DNA of 64,000 nt, taken from contig JAVGWX010000019.1 of NCBI GenBank assembly GCA_036924085.1, forward strand, positions 18,229,131 through 18,293,130. The letters run 5' to 3'. Origin of the DNA: Ariolimax columbianus. Taxonomy: Eukaryota; Mollusca; Gastropoda; Stylommatophora; Arionidae. This document shows, in pieces, positions 23,728 through 32,840 of the stretch (the stretch's first letter is position 1; the number at the start of each line of letters is the position of its first letter). The notes below the pieces were generated by a model, which had not been told where the DNA came from, ran no database searches, and saw only the letters and a list, made by a program, of their open reading frames with translations. The position numbers were made by a program, and so were the translations under genes.

Positions 23728-23778
23728 TTCTTCTCTCTCTCTCCCCCCCCCCCCCTTTCAAACACAGACTCAGAAGAC

Positions 23779-24120
23779 ACTCAGCAGCGCATGAGCTGCA
23801 GCGGTCAGCGACCCATAGCTGACTGCCAGCGTCCGGGCCAGCGAACCAGAGCTACCAAGACCCTTCTACACCTCCATGCAGTGATCCTGGATAACAGGCT
23901 GCAACAGAGCAGACTGGCTAAGGAGAAGGGATCGATGCTAACCCGGTACGAAACATGCTGGCCGAAGTCGGATGTGTTGGACCGAAAGGTGCAAATATCG
24001 CAGTCAAGTTGTAAACTACGACACAACCCATTCCGTTCTCTGAACTACATTCTGCTACTTAGGCCCGTGTCAAGGTTTGGTAGCGGGAGATTGAGAACGA
24101 ACGAAGCCAAGCCAAGCCAA
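23779..24120 (+). mobile_element. GAA-SINE copy E, GAAGCC-type tail
   Basis: Starts CTCAGCAGCGCATGAGCTGC, about 12 bases short of the family 5' end. Ends GAACGAACGAAGCCAAGCCA. Possible TSD: CAAACACAGACTC (23759-23771) and CAAACACACACTC (24118-24130), 12 of 13 matching, with a few filler bases at the 5' junction. The 125-codon ORF 23791-24168 that crosses it is interrupted in the other copies. Confidence 0.9.
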
Positions 24121-24130
24121 ACACACACTC

Positions 24131-25488
24131 CCATTTCTTCTTCTTGTCGTTCGCCATGCTTTTTCTGATGACGTCTACACATGAAGCCCCATTCTGTGGA
24201 TAACGGTTTATGTTGTGGAGAGTTCTTCATGTCTTCCAACATCTTTGTATGGATGTTTGTGTCCGTGAGCCAGTGCTCAGTACACAATTGGCTAAGCATA
24301 TATCAGTCTTGCAGGATATGTCCGGATGTCTGTGCTGCCTGCCCACACATACACATTGGTGATGGAGTCAATTTTAGCCGGTGTAAGTGGCCATTTAATC
24401 TGCTATTTCCCATTCTCGTGCGCAACAGGATGATTTGTTTTGCTCGATCAATGCAGTTGTCTTTCGTATGGTGAACTTTCCCTATGGCTTGAATGTGTCT
24501 TCTCTTTTTGGAAGGTGATTGTTCGTTTTGTTATCGTGTTGCTCCCTCCTTTACAAACCCGTCTCCTGTCTCATTTCCTGGCATGTCACTGTGATGGTAT
24601 CCACTCTACCATATGATTTTTGCATTGCATAAAACATGACGACTAATGTTAAGATAATTGCATTTAACTTTTTTTTTACAGTCCTTCCGTACTTTCTCTC
24701 CAACTGTTTGTGATGAAATGTCTTTTCCGTTCTTCACAGGCTCGTGCTTGTGATCTAACATCCTGTAGCGGGCGTCATTGGGTTCAGTCAGTTCCATCTC
24801 GCATTCGAGTGCTTTAAAAGAAATAATAAAATAATCCTGTTTCTGGTTTTCCTTTTCGGATCTATCAAAATATTTTGATTACTAGTATATCCGCCTAACA
24901 TCTTCATATCACATCTGTTTTTTTCTCCTAAACATTACTTCGCGTTACGCAACTTACTCCTCATCTCTGGAATATGCATTTTGAGAAAGGCTTATCTTAC
25001 GACAATTTTTTATATATATATCCTACTTTAATCCCCATGTAAAAAAAAAATACCGGCCAGGCTCGCATTCAATCTGGCAATTTAAAACCTATTTCTGAAT
25101 TCTTGCCGTACGTGTTGATGTTGTCTGCTATTCCAGTCCTTACGTAATTAGCCCTCGGAATTGACTCGTTGCAGATGACCAGGGTGAAAGTTTTGACAGC
25201 TGAAAACACTTTTCTATTCCCGTATTTTAAAATATCATTTGCATATGTGATATATCGTACACCTGTTCTCGTGTGATTCTTTCTGTAGAGTTTCGCTTTG
25301 TCAATCACTTACTTTTATTTTGCATTTATTGTCTTCTTCCTTTTGTTATTCCATGCCTTTTCTTATTTACATTCCTAAAGTTGTTCTTCTTCTTCCATTA
25401 TAGTTTTCCAGTGTCTTGCTTATTTCTGTGGCCCTTATAATTTAATTAAACAGTGTTGCTCTCTCACTCTCATTACGTGTGTATGTTT
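24131..25488. other. unannotated, with a possible minus-strand coding fragment
   Basis: Minus ORF 24606-24797 (63 codons) reads upstream to ALECEMELTEPNDARYRMLD, preceded on minus by TTATTATTTCTTTTAAAG, which would pass as a splice acceptor. A second minus ORF (25069-25308, 79 codons) lies upstream of it. I recognise neither. An exon or a decayed element are both possible; chance is more likely. Confidence 0.25.
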
Positions 25489-25543
25489 GCATATATATAT
25501 ATACACACACAAAATACATACATAAAATACATAAACACACACA
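25489..25543. repeat. compound AT/AC/ATAC microsatellite
   Basis: ATATATATATATACACACAC followed by AAAATACATACATAAAATAC and CACACAC; ends three bases before the mariner element. Confidence 0.9.
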
Positions 25544-25547
25544 GATA

Positions 25548-26265
25548 CGAGGCGTGTTCAATTGAAACCGGACCAAACTGCAACAAGTAAACATACATAC
25601 TATGCGCATGATAACGTCATTTCTGGTGTAAACAGCACATACCAACCGTCAAGTTTGCAAAATTTCATTATCCTCCGACTCATTGTTTCCTCAGTAGACC
25701 GTTGAAAACATGACTGGTGTGATACGTTATCCGTCCAGAGTTGATCAGCGAGAGGTGATTCGGTTTCTAACAGCTGAAGGATGTCGACCAGTTGACATTC
25801 ATTTCAGAATGGAGGCAGTGTATGATGACAAAAGTGTGTCGAAGACAACAGTGAAAAACTGGACAACGATATTTAAAAGAAGGGCGTGAGTTAACGCAAC
25901 AATATGCGCCTGACATGGTCTCGGAAGATCTCTCGTTAACTCACATCCTTCTTGTCTAGTTCTTCACTGTTGTCTTCGACACACTTTTGTCACCATACAC
26001 TGCCTGCATTCTGCGATGAATGTCAACTGGTCGACATCCTTCAGCTGTTAGAAACCGAATCACCCACCGCTCGCTGATCAACTGTGAACGGATTCCGTAT
26101 CACACCCATCATGTTTTCAGCGGTTTGCCGAGGAAATTATTAGTCGTAGGATAATTTCATTTTGCAAACTTGACGGCTGGTATGTGTTGTTTACACAAGA
26201 AGTGACGTCATCGGTCGTATGTTCGCTTGTTGCAGTTTAGCCCGGTCTCATTAGAACACGCCTCG
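25548..26265. mobile_element. fold-back mariner derivative (inverted-repeat MITE-like element)
   Basis: A 718-bp near-perfect palindrome: left arm 25548-25896, a 37-bp loop, and right arm 25934-26265, which is the reverse complement of the left with about a 12-bp deletion near the loop and scattered substitutions. Both ends begin CGAGGCGTGTTC and are flanked by TA (25546-25547 and 26266-26267), the mariner target site. Each arm contains the 5' end of a mariner transposase gene including its helix-turn-helix. The DDE/D catalytic region is absent, so the element is non-autonomous. It is an inverted duplication of one transposon end. Confidence 0.9.
25710..25889 (+). pseudogene. mariner transposase N-terminal fragment (HTH)
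   Basis: 59-codon ORF in the left arm. VDQREVIRFLTAEGCRPVDI + HFRMEAVYDDKSVSKTTVKN + W matches the helix-turn-helix (HTH_48 type) that opens mariner transposases and binds the terminal repeats. It ends at TGA 25887-25889 where the family continues into the linker; one base earlier or later a frame through FKEGREL stays open, so a frameshift ended it. A diverged mirror copy lies on minus in the right arm. Confidence 0.85.
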
Positions 26266-26769
26266 TACATACATGAACGTGTGCATACATACACGCACGT
26301 TGATATTTATTTTCACATCATATCATTAAACGTATTCTGACACTTCGAAACCTGTCACAATCAGACGCTTTCCTGTTCATAAAACTAAAATGAGACTGGC
26401 AATCCCGTGGACAGACGTTTATCGAGCCCTCGAAATGTTCAAGAAAACCTAATACGGGCCGTTTAGATGAGTAAAAATTAGCGTGCTGAATCGAGGGGAA
26501 GTGTAATATATTAAACAGGTACGACGGATCCGATTAAACACGAGTGTCACATCGATTACTGAGATTACAACCAGGTGTAATTCTAATTAAGATAACCATA
26601 ACAGAGTTGAAGACATTACATGCTGGCTAGGATCAAATTGAAGCACATCTTATAAATAATTGCATTTTTGCTTTTCTAATCGTATTTGTTGTGTTATGAA
26701 GAGTTGCGTCTCCTATTGGCGAAACCCACTGATTTCAACCATAGATACTGGATATTTAGTTGTATCAAG

Positions 26770-27245
26770 CTGTCTCTTATCGTCTTCGTTGTGTTATATT
26801 ATCGTCTTCATTGTGTTACTTCACTTAGTCACTTTATTTAGTCACTTCTGTTTTACATTCACGTAGTCACTTCACTTAATAACTTCACTCAAGTCACTTC
26901 TCTTAGTGACATCACTTAGTCACTTCTCTTTTTCAATTCACGTAGTCACTTCACTTAAGTTACTTCATTTAGTCACTTCACTTAATCATTTTTCTTAGTC
27001 ACTTCTCATAGTTATTTCATTAAGTCACTTTTCTTAGTCATTTCTATTAATCATTTCTTAGTCATGTCTCCATTAGTCAATTCTCTGAGTCACTTCACTT
27101 AGTCACTATACTTAGTCCTTTCTTTTAGTGACTTCTCTTAATCACTTACCTTAGTCATATAATGTAATCACTTCTCTTAGTCACTTTACATTAGCACTTC
27201 ACTTAGTCAATTTACTTAGTCAATTTACTTAGTCAATTTAATTAA
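26770..27245. repeat. degenerate CTTAGTCACTT array
   Basis: The 11- to 12-base motif CTTAGTCACTTC recurs about 35 times with many substitutions and spacing of 11 to 20 bases. Old, unhomogenised array, ending in three AGTCAATTTACTT units. Confidence 0.88.
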
Positions 27246-27384
27246 TCACATCTCCAACTCTCTACTCTTCTGCTCTTGGGGATGTATATGTCTGTTTTTG
27301 CATTATACGTGAAATGAAGTGTGCGGGCAAACAGGTGATTGACATGTTGTGTCCTTCCATGGTAGAAGGGCTGCCACATGTTGG

Positions 27385-27536
27385 GGTTTGAAATTTGTGC
27401 AAGAGTGTGATTGTTGGACAGAGTCAAATGAAACAAGAGTTTGATTGTTGGACAGAGTCAAATGAAACAAGATTGTGCTTGTTGGACAGAGTCAAATGAA
27501 ACAAGAGTGTGCTTGTTGGACAGAGTCAAATGAAAC
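27385..27536. repeat. 34-bp tandem array, 4 units, from the 44852/50154 repeat
   Basis: TTGTTGGACAGAGTCAAATG steps exactly 34 bases (GGACAG at 27416, 27450, 27484 and 27518). The unit is the end of the dispersed repeat at 44852-45126 and 50154-50436 (GTGTGACTGTAGGACAGAGT + CAAATGAAACAGAG), where it occurs once. Tandem growth therefore happened inside a copy of that repeat. Confidence 0.9.
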
Positions 27537-28270
27537 AGCGAGGAAAGAAGGATCGTTAGCTTTATAATTTTTTGCCGAAATAATAGTCTGCACTTTTCGA
27601 TTTTCAACCGTGTATGGTTCTTTTACGCGCACACCGTGTGCGCGCCACTTTGAGCGTTTCGTAGGTCTACATAGCAGTAAACGCCTTATCAAAGTTAGTT
27701 TTTCTCTGTTTTTTAATTCTCTGTTGTTTTTGTTTGTCCAGTCTTTGATAAAAACATATTTAGGTCTAGCCGGCGTTTGTCTGTTACCGTGTTTATGAAA
27801 ACTGATTGAAAGCGTGTTTGTATCTCTGTCAAACCTTTTTGTTATTGAAAGGGAGAGAGCATGCGTCTAAATTTTAAAAATTAAACAGGGGACGCCTTTA
27901 AATTAAAACGCACGCACAAATTGAAAGAAATGAGAATAGAGAAACTGAATGATAATGTTGAGGTTATTGTAAAAGGAAGACACACCTGGTAGATAATCTC
28001 TGCACGAAAAACACGGCTGGAGATTGCTGATGGATAGGACACGCGTTCAGAAAGAAACTTAGCAGGGGTCATTGCACGAACAACACAGCTGTAGATTGCA
28101 GAGGTATAAAACATACTCTGGGGGAAGAAAAATACAGTATAACCAGACATTTTGAATGGACAAACCCACAGCAGACGAGAAGAGAGGCGAGGCCAAAGAG
28201 CAAGTGATAAAGAACGATAGGATAAGAAACTAGGACAGATGGATTCAAATCGACAGAGCAGAGTGACAGC

Positions 28271-28405
28271 GGGGGTTAGTGGTTAAATGACACGGCTATA
28301 AATCTGAAGGTGATGGGTTCGCTCCTCATCATTGCACGGGTCATTTCTTTGGAGAATAAAACCCTTAGAAAATGCTAGAGGAAACAGACCCTTACATAAT
28401 GTTAT
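28271..28405 (+). mobile_element. tSINE-A, head and partial body
   Basis: GGGGTTAGTGGTTAAATGAC (A-box-like), GGGTTCGCTCCTC (B-box-like), then AAAACCCTTAGAAAATGCTA and GACCCTTACATAATGTTATG. The 3' half is missing and a CAA element follows at once. Confidence 0.8.
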
Positions 28406-28410
28406 GACTT

Positions 28411-28761
28411 ATGTTAGTCAGAGTCAGACAAAATATACTGATTAGACATGTTAGTCAGAGTCAGACAAAATATACTGATCAGACATGTTAGTCAGAGTCA
28501 GACAAAATATAAACCAAGACCCTTACCGTGGCATCCTCGTAATCCTCCCTGGAAACGGGCTGTTTTTATGGCAGCCAGGCTAACCAAGTTAGGGATCGAC
28601 GAGGTCTCCGTAGTAGTGAGCAACACGCATATGAAGCCAAGCATGGCACAACCGCCTGGAGGACCTCGGTCCACCTTCATCAGCACACTCGGGATTGTGA
28701 AGAAAGCTACTGCGACCCGTCACTTAACGTCCTTTTCAGGGCGCACAAAAAGATTAAACTA
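28411..28761 (+). mobile_element. CAA element with 37-bp triplication, interrupted at 28762
   Basis: The 5' part is a 37-bp unit (ATGTTAGTCAGAGTCAGACA + AAATATACTGATCAGAC) repeated at 28411, 28448 and 28485. Then come GGAAACGGGCTGTTTTTATG, CAAGCATGGCACAACCGCCT and CTTAACGTCCTTTTCAGGGC, with GCGCACAAAAAGATTAAACTA at the end. The element is broken by a tRNA-SINE and continues at 29022. The 104-codon ORF 28448-28762 is not kept in other copies. Confidence 0.88.
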
Positions 28762-29012
28762 ATGTAAGTAAAAGTAAGTCGCATGTCCTTTTACAGAACG
28801 TAGCTTCTGACAACCGCCACAAATGTGGCTGTTATACGTTTCTTGGCAAGTGTGCAATACGGTAGGTTGCCATTACTTTCCGTACCTGCAGGAGCATTAG
28901 CCCGAGAAAAAAACCCAGTGTCTGCCAAACTAGACACAAATAGGAATCGAACCCAGAACGTTGGGATTGTGAAAACTGAGCGAGTTTTATCCCTAGGCCA
29001 CGCAGCCTCCTA
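28762..29012 (-). mobile_element. tRNA-derived SINE inserted in a CAA element, 9-bp TSD
   Basis: Flanked by ATTAAACTA at 28753-28761 and 29013-29021. On minus it opens GGAGGCTGCGTGGCCTAGGG (A-box region) with a perfect B-box GGTTCGATTCC (28943-28953). The body contains CTAGTTTGGCAGACACTGGG and the end is TTACTTTTACTTACA, an ACTT-like tail. Too diverged in the anticodon arm to be a working tRNA. Not the same family as tSINE-A or tSINE-B. Confidence 0.88.
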
Positions 29013-29021
29013 ATTAAACTA

Positions 29022-29089
29022 TTGTGGGCATTCGAAACAACAACATACCGCCTTGTGGAATAAAGAAATAAGGCGAACGCAAAAACAAC
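29022..29089 (+). mobile_element. CAA element 3' end joined to a tSINE-A-type tail
   Basis: TTGTGGGCATTCGAAACAAC finishes the CAA element. It is followed directly by ACCGCCTTGTGGAATAAAGA and AATAAGGCGAACGCAAAAAC, the 3' end of tSINE-A (compare 16500-16535 and minus at 42290-42330). Either a truncated tSINE-A landed in the tail, or the two families share a 3' module. Confidence 0.7.
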
Positions 29090-29099
29090 AGTTAAAAAT

Positions 29100-29103
<4 letters not shown>

Positions 29104-29165
<62 letters not shown>

Positions 29166-29168
29166 TAT
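29104..29168. repeat. (TA)n microsatellite at the LINE 3' end
   Basis: About 60 bases of TA immediately beyond the ATG-type tail of the minus-strand LINE. Confidence 0.97.
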
Positions 29169-29707
29169 CATCATGTAGCATGTCCTTTGTAGAACGTCGC
29201 TCCCATCACAGTCTGTCTGAAAGAAACTCGTTCCCTTGCCAAAACACCAGCTTCCGCCAGTCATACTCAGGCACTCCTGGATATCTTGGTGCTATCGTCT
29301 TCTTGGTCTACCCTTTCCTCTTTTGCCTGGCACCATACCTTCCATCACCGTCCTCTCAAGACCGTTGTGTCTCTTGATGTGACCAAAGTATTTGCATTTT
29401 CTAGCCAAAATGGAATTGATAAACCAGTTCTCCTCTATGCTCAACTCTTGCCGAATGTCTACATTTGTTCTTTTCTCTGTCCAGGGTATTCTGTAACATT
29501 TTGACTCGAAGGATTCGATTCTTTGTCTAGAAGTTTTGGTAATCGTCCATGCTTAACAGCCATAAGCTGCCACAGGAAAAACACAGGCTCTCAAGACTTT
29601 TACTTTTATCGTTTTGTTGGTGCCCTGCCATAATTTCTTCAGGCTGTTCAGTCTCTGCATTGCCATAGCTAGTCTTCTTCTGATTTCTTTCGAGCAGTCA
29701 CCATTTT

Positions 29708-29708
<1 letters not shown>
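29169..29708 (-). pseudogene. LINE reverse-transcriptase C-terminal fragment, copy 1
   Basis: On minus: [35 protein letters not shown], a TAA where CETW is usual, AWTITKTSRQRIESFESKCY, then SIEENWFINSILARKCKYFG + HIKRH and GKRGR. After that a frameshift breaks the RGRPRRRW part. Same family as 57088-57448. Both ends meet TA microsatellites. 5'-truncated pseudogene. Confidence 0.88.

Positions 29709-29786
<78 letters not shown>
29709..29786. repeat. (TA)n microsatellite at the LINE 5' boundary
   Basis: 78 bases of TA beginning where LINE similarity stops; the LINE is bracketed by two such runs. Confidence 0.97.
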
Positions 29787-29789
<3 letters not shown>

Positions 29790-30208
29790 TAGGTCGAGAA
29801 ATAGCCCACAATTAGAACAAGAATCTCAGTAAATAATCGTTTCCAGTCCCATGCTCCAATCTAAGAAATAACGCAAGTTAAACTTACGCCCCTGTGTAGC
29901 CTGAAAGAAAAAATAATGTGATGTTAAACACCGTGTCATACAAACAGACACAAACATAGAAACCGTTAACAAGTATATTATTACATTTTAAAAATGGCGT
30001 TAATGTTCCGTTAAAATCTGCTACGCCGTCCTGTTTATGTTGAGAAAGATAACAGGCAGAACTTGTTTGACATCTCCCAGCCTCGTCTTCGCCACTGTTT
30101 CTGGATTTTACCGTTGTCTAAAAATACACCACATCCAGATATTTTATATCTGTTCGTCTGTATTTAGCCTGGCAAGACATATACCTGGTTCACTATGACA
30201 CATACCTG

Positions 30209-30550
30209 GCTTGGCTTCGTTCGCTCTCAATCTCCAGCTACCAAACCCTAAAAGGGCTTGAGCAGCAGAATGTAGTCCAGAGAACGGAATGCGTTGTGTC
30301 GTAGTTTACAGCTTGACTGCGATATTTGCACCGTTCGGTCCAACAGCAATTATTTTTTGAGTACCGGGTTAACATTCCCTCTTCGATCCCTTCTCCTTAG
30401 CCAGTCTGCCCTGCTGCAGCCTGTTATCCAGGATCACCGCGTGGAGGTGTAAAAGGGTCTTGGCAGCTTTGGTTCGCTGGCCCTGACGCTAGCAGTCAGC
30501 CATGGGTCGCTGACCACTGCAGCTCATGTGCTGCTCAGCATCTTGATCCC
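30209..30550 (-). mobile_element. GAA-SINE copy F, near-full length with TSD
   Basis: Ends at GGGATCAAGATGC (minus 5' end, 30538-30550); the 3' tail on minus is GAACGAAGCCAAGCC. Direct repeats GACACATACCTG (30197-30208) and GACATATACCTG (30552-30563) match at 11 of 12. Internal deletion of the CACATCCGACTT stretch near 30340. Confidence 0.93.
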
Positions 30551-30582
30551 AGACATATACCTGCGCCACTAAGTCATTAAGA

Positions 30583-31040
30583 AACACACATTCCTACTCT
30601 ACTGAAACACATATCCCTACTATACTAAAACATATATTCCTACTCTACTAAAACGTGAATTCCTACTATACTAAAACATATCTACTGTATAACAACACAT
30701 ATTCCCACTGTAAAAAACCACATATTCATAGTCTACAAAAACACATATTCATAGTCTACAAAAACACATATTCATAGTCTACAAAAACACATATTCATAG
30801 TCTACAAAAACACATATTCCTACTCTAATAAAACACAAATTTGTACTCTACTAAAACACAAATTCCTACTTTACTAAAACACATATTCCTACTCTACTGA
30901 AACACATATTTCTTTTCTACTAAAACACATTTCTTTTCTACAAAAATATATTCCTGCTTTATTAAAACACATATTCCTACTCTAATAAAACACATATTTC
31001 TACTCTACTAAAACACATATCCTACTAAACTTAAACACAT
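30583..31040. repeat. degenerate 23-bp minisatellite, about 20 units
   Basis: TACTCTACTAAAACACATAT + TCC with frequent indels. A perfect sub-block of four CATAGTCTACAAAAACACAT units (about 30726-30810) shows local re-expansion. Confidence 0.92.
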
Positions 31041-31042
31041 GT

Positions 31043-31104
31043 GAGGACAGCTACTACAGCCCGCTACTGAGCGTCCTTTCCAGGACACACACAAGAGTAA
31101 CCTA
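31043..31104 (+). mobile_element. CAA element, short 3' fragment
   Basis: ACAGCTACTACAGCCCGCTA, GAGCGTCCTTTCCAGGACAC and ACAAGAGTAA match the 3' segment at 28700-28755. Confidence 0.65.
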
Positions 31105-31287
31105 CTGCTTTCGCAACCAACCAAGTATGATAAGCCTCCACATATTCTCAGACTCACCCGTCTAGTTAAGAAACTCGTTTCCTAACAAAAAAGACTGCAA
31201 CGTGAATGCCAAACTCGTGTTTTTTGAAGATGTATAAGGCTGGAAAATAAATATAGGCCATTTGACTCTGTAGTGGTAACGCAATTG

Positions 31288-31628
31288 TGTTGTTGCTGAA
31301 TGAATGTGTCCACAATGGGTAGATTTACTCTTTTGTGCGCCCTAATAAAGGCAATTAGTGGCGGTTTGTCGTAGTTTTCCTGAGATCCTGAGCATGCTGA
31401 TGAAGGTGGACCGGGGTACTCCAGACCGCTGTGCCATGCTTGGCTTCATCTGCATGTCGCTCAATACTACGGTGATCACATTGATACCTCAACTCGTTAA
31501 CCAGGCCTCCATGGAAACGGCCCGTTTTCAGGAAGGGTTACGAGGAAGCCAAGGTGAGGGTCTTATCCAGTATATTTTGCCTGAACCTGGCTAACATGTC
31601 TGATCAATATATTGTGCCTGACCAGACG
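31288..31628 (-). mobile_element. CAA element, near-complete
   Basis: On minus it runs from CGTCTGGTCAGGCACAATAT through GTTAGCCAGGTTCAGGCAAA, GGAGTACCCCGGTCCACCTT and GGGCGCACAAAAGAGTAAAT to CCCATTGTGG, then CAACAACAC. No tandem expansion here, so it is the best single view of the family. No pol III head seen. Confidence 0.85.
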
Positions 31629-31887
31629 TTTGTCTTCCTTCCCAACGTAATCGTGTAGAGGCTATGTATTTCACATCCGGTTAAAAATTACACTGGGCCT
31701 TACCGAGGTTTTGAAAACTCGCTCTCGTTGTCACAAGACCGCCTTAGCTGCTAGCCAGTCGCTCTTCTATTCTTTAACAATTTTTTGAAACGTGGTTCCC
31801 ACTTTTAATTTATCCTATTCTTCATTTCTTTTTCTCATTCGTTTGGTAATTTTTCTTGGTTTTTTTTAAAATGAGAATTTGTATATA

Positions 31888-32056
31888 TGAGGAATGCCTG
31901 GCCGACTGGTTTCGACGCATGCATGTATACAAGGAGTGCAATGGATAGAATCCCCGGTAAGAAATAAACAAACGTAGCCGTTACACGACGTGATGACAGC
32001 AGTGGAGAAGCGACCTGTAGTCCTCTGTCTAAAAGCCCATCGACTACGCCACGACA
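31888..32056 (+). mobile_element. tSINE-B copy
   Basis: GAGGAATGCCTGGCCGACTG (A-box CTGGCCGACTGG), a diverged B-box ending GAATCCCCGG, then ACACGACGTGATGACAGCAG + TGGAGAAGCGACCTGTAGTC and CTC. The last blocks match the minus copy at 59185-59398. A 17-bp array starts at its end. Confidence 0.7.
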
Positions 32057-32140
32057 TCGACTACGCCAAGCCATCGATTATGCCAAGCCATCGATTATGT
32101 CACACCATCGATTACGTCACGCCATCGACTACGCCACACC
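32039..32140. repeat. 17-bp tandem array, 6 units
   Basis: ATCGACTACGCCACGAC and variants (ATTATGCCAAGCC, ATTACGTCACGCC). The first unit matches the end of the tSINE-B copy (CATCGACTACGCC; ACCGATCGACTA in the 59 kb copy), so the array probably grew from the SINE end. Confidence 0.88.
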
Positions 32141-32334
32141 GTCAATTGGATAAAGCCGTACGACAGTTGCTTAAAAAAAATAATTCCTCAGTCACGAACG
32201 TCTGGAATAAGACCGTTATGTCCCAGGCTGACTGTGTCAAATAATTTTTGTCTTAAATCGCGATGGTAGTCCAACTCCGGACACTCTCGTCATGGATAAC
32301 TTAACTCAACTTAACATCTTTTACTTAACATCTT

Positions 32335-32458
32335 TAACTTAACATCTGCAGTTCGTTTACAACCAGTTTCATTTACATTATCGATCTGTAAAAGCTATAC
32401 GCATCTAATCTATTTTTAAATGCATTAATTGTCACAGGAAAGTCCTAGAAATATCCAG
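32335..32458 (-). pseudogene. CR1-like LINE 3' fragment
   Basis: On minus: INAFKNRLDAYSFYRS, then the UTR bases GAAACTGGTTGTAAACGAAC. Same family and same junction as 8178-8440. A TTAACATCTTT mini-array lies beside it (32306-32347). Confidence 0.7.
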
Positions 32459-32491
32459 GGGTGATCTGAGGTGAAATGACGAGTGCCATTC

Positions 32492-32840
32492 CTCGACGCC
32501 TTTCCTTCATCGACGCCTTCCTTACCTTCCTCGACGCCTTCCTTACCTTCCTCGACGCCTTCCTTACCTTCCTCGACGCCTTCCTTACCTTCCTCGACAC
32601 CTTCCTTACCTTCCTCGACGCCTTCCTTACCTTCCTCGACGCCTTCCTTACCTTCCTCGACGCATTTCCTTTCTCGACGTCTTACCTTCCTTGACGCCTT
32701 ACCTTCCTCGACGCCTTACCTTCCTCGACGCCTTACCTTCCTCGACGCCTTACCTTCCTCGACGCCCTACCTTCCTCGACGCTTTACCTTCCTCGACGTC
32801 TTACATTCCTCGACGCCTTACCTTCCTCGACGCCTTATCG
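32492..32840. repeat. 21-bp array passing into a 17-bp array
   Basis: First half: CCTCGACGCCTTCCTTACCT + T (21 bp). Second half: CCTCGACGCCTTACCTT (17 bp), the same unit with a 4-bp TTCC deletion. The switch is sharp near 32660-32700. ORFs of up to 161 codons (SSTPSLP, TFLDAFL) are artefacts: 21 keeps the frame, and 17 cycles through three frames. Confidence 0.95.
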
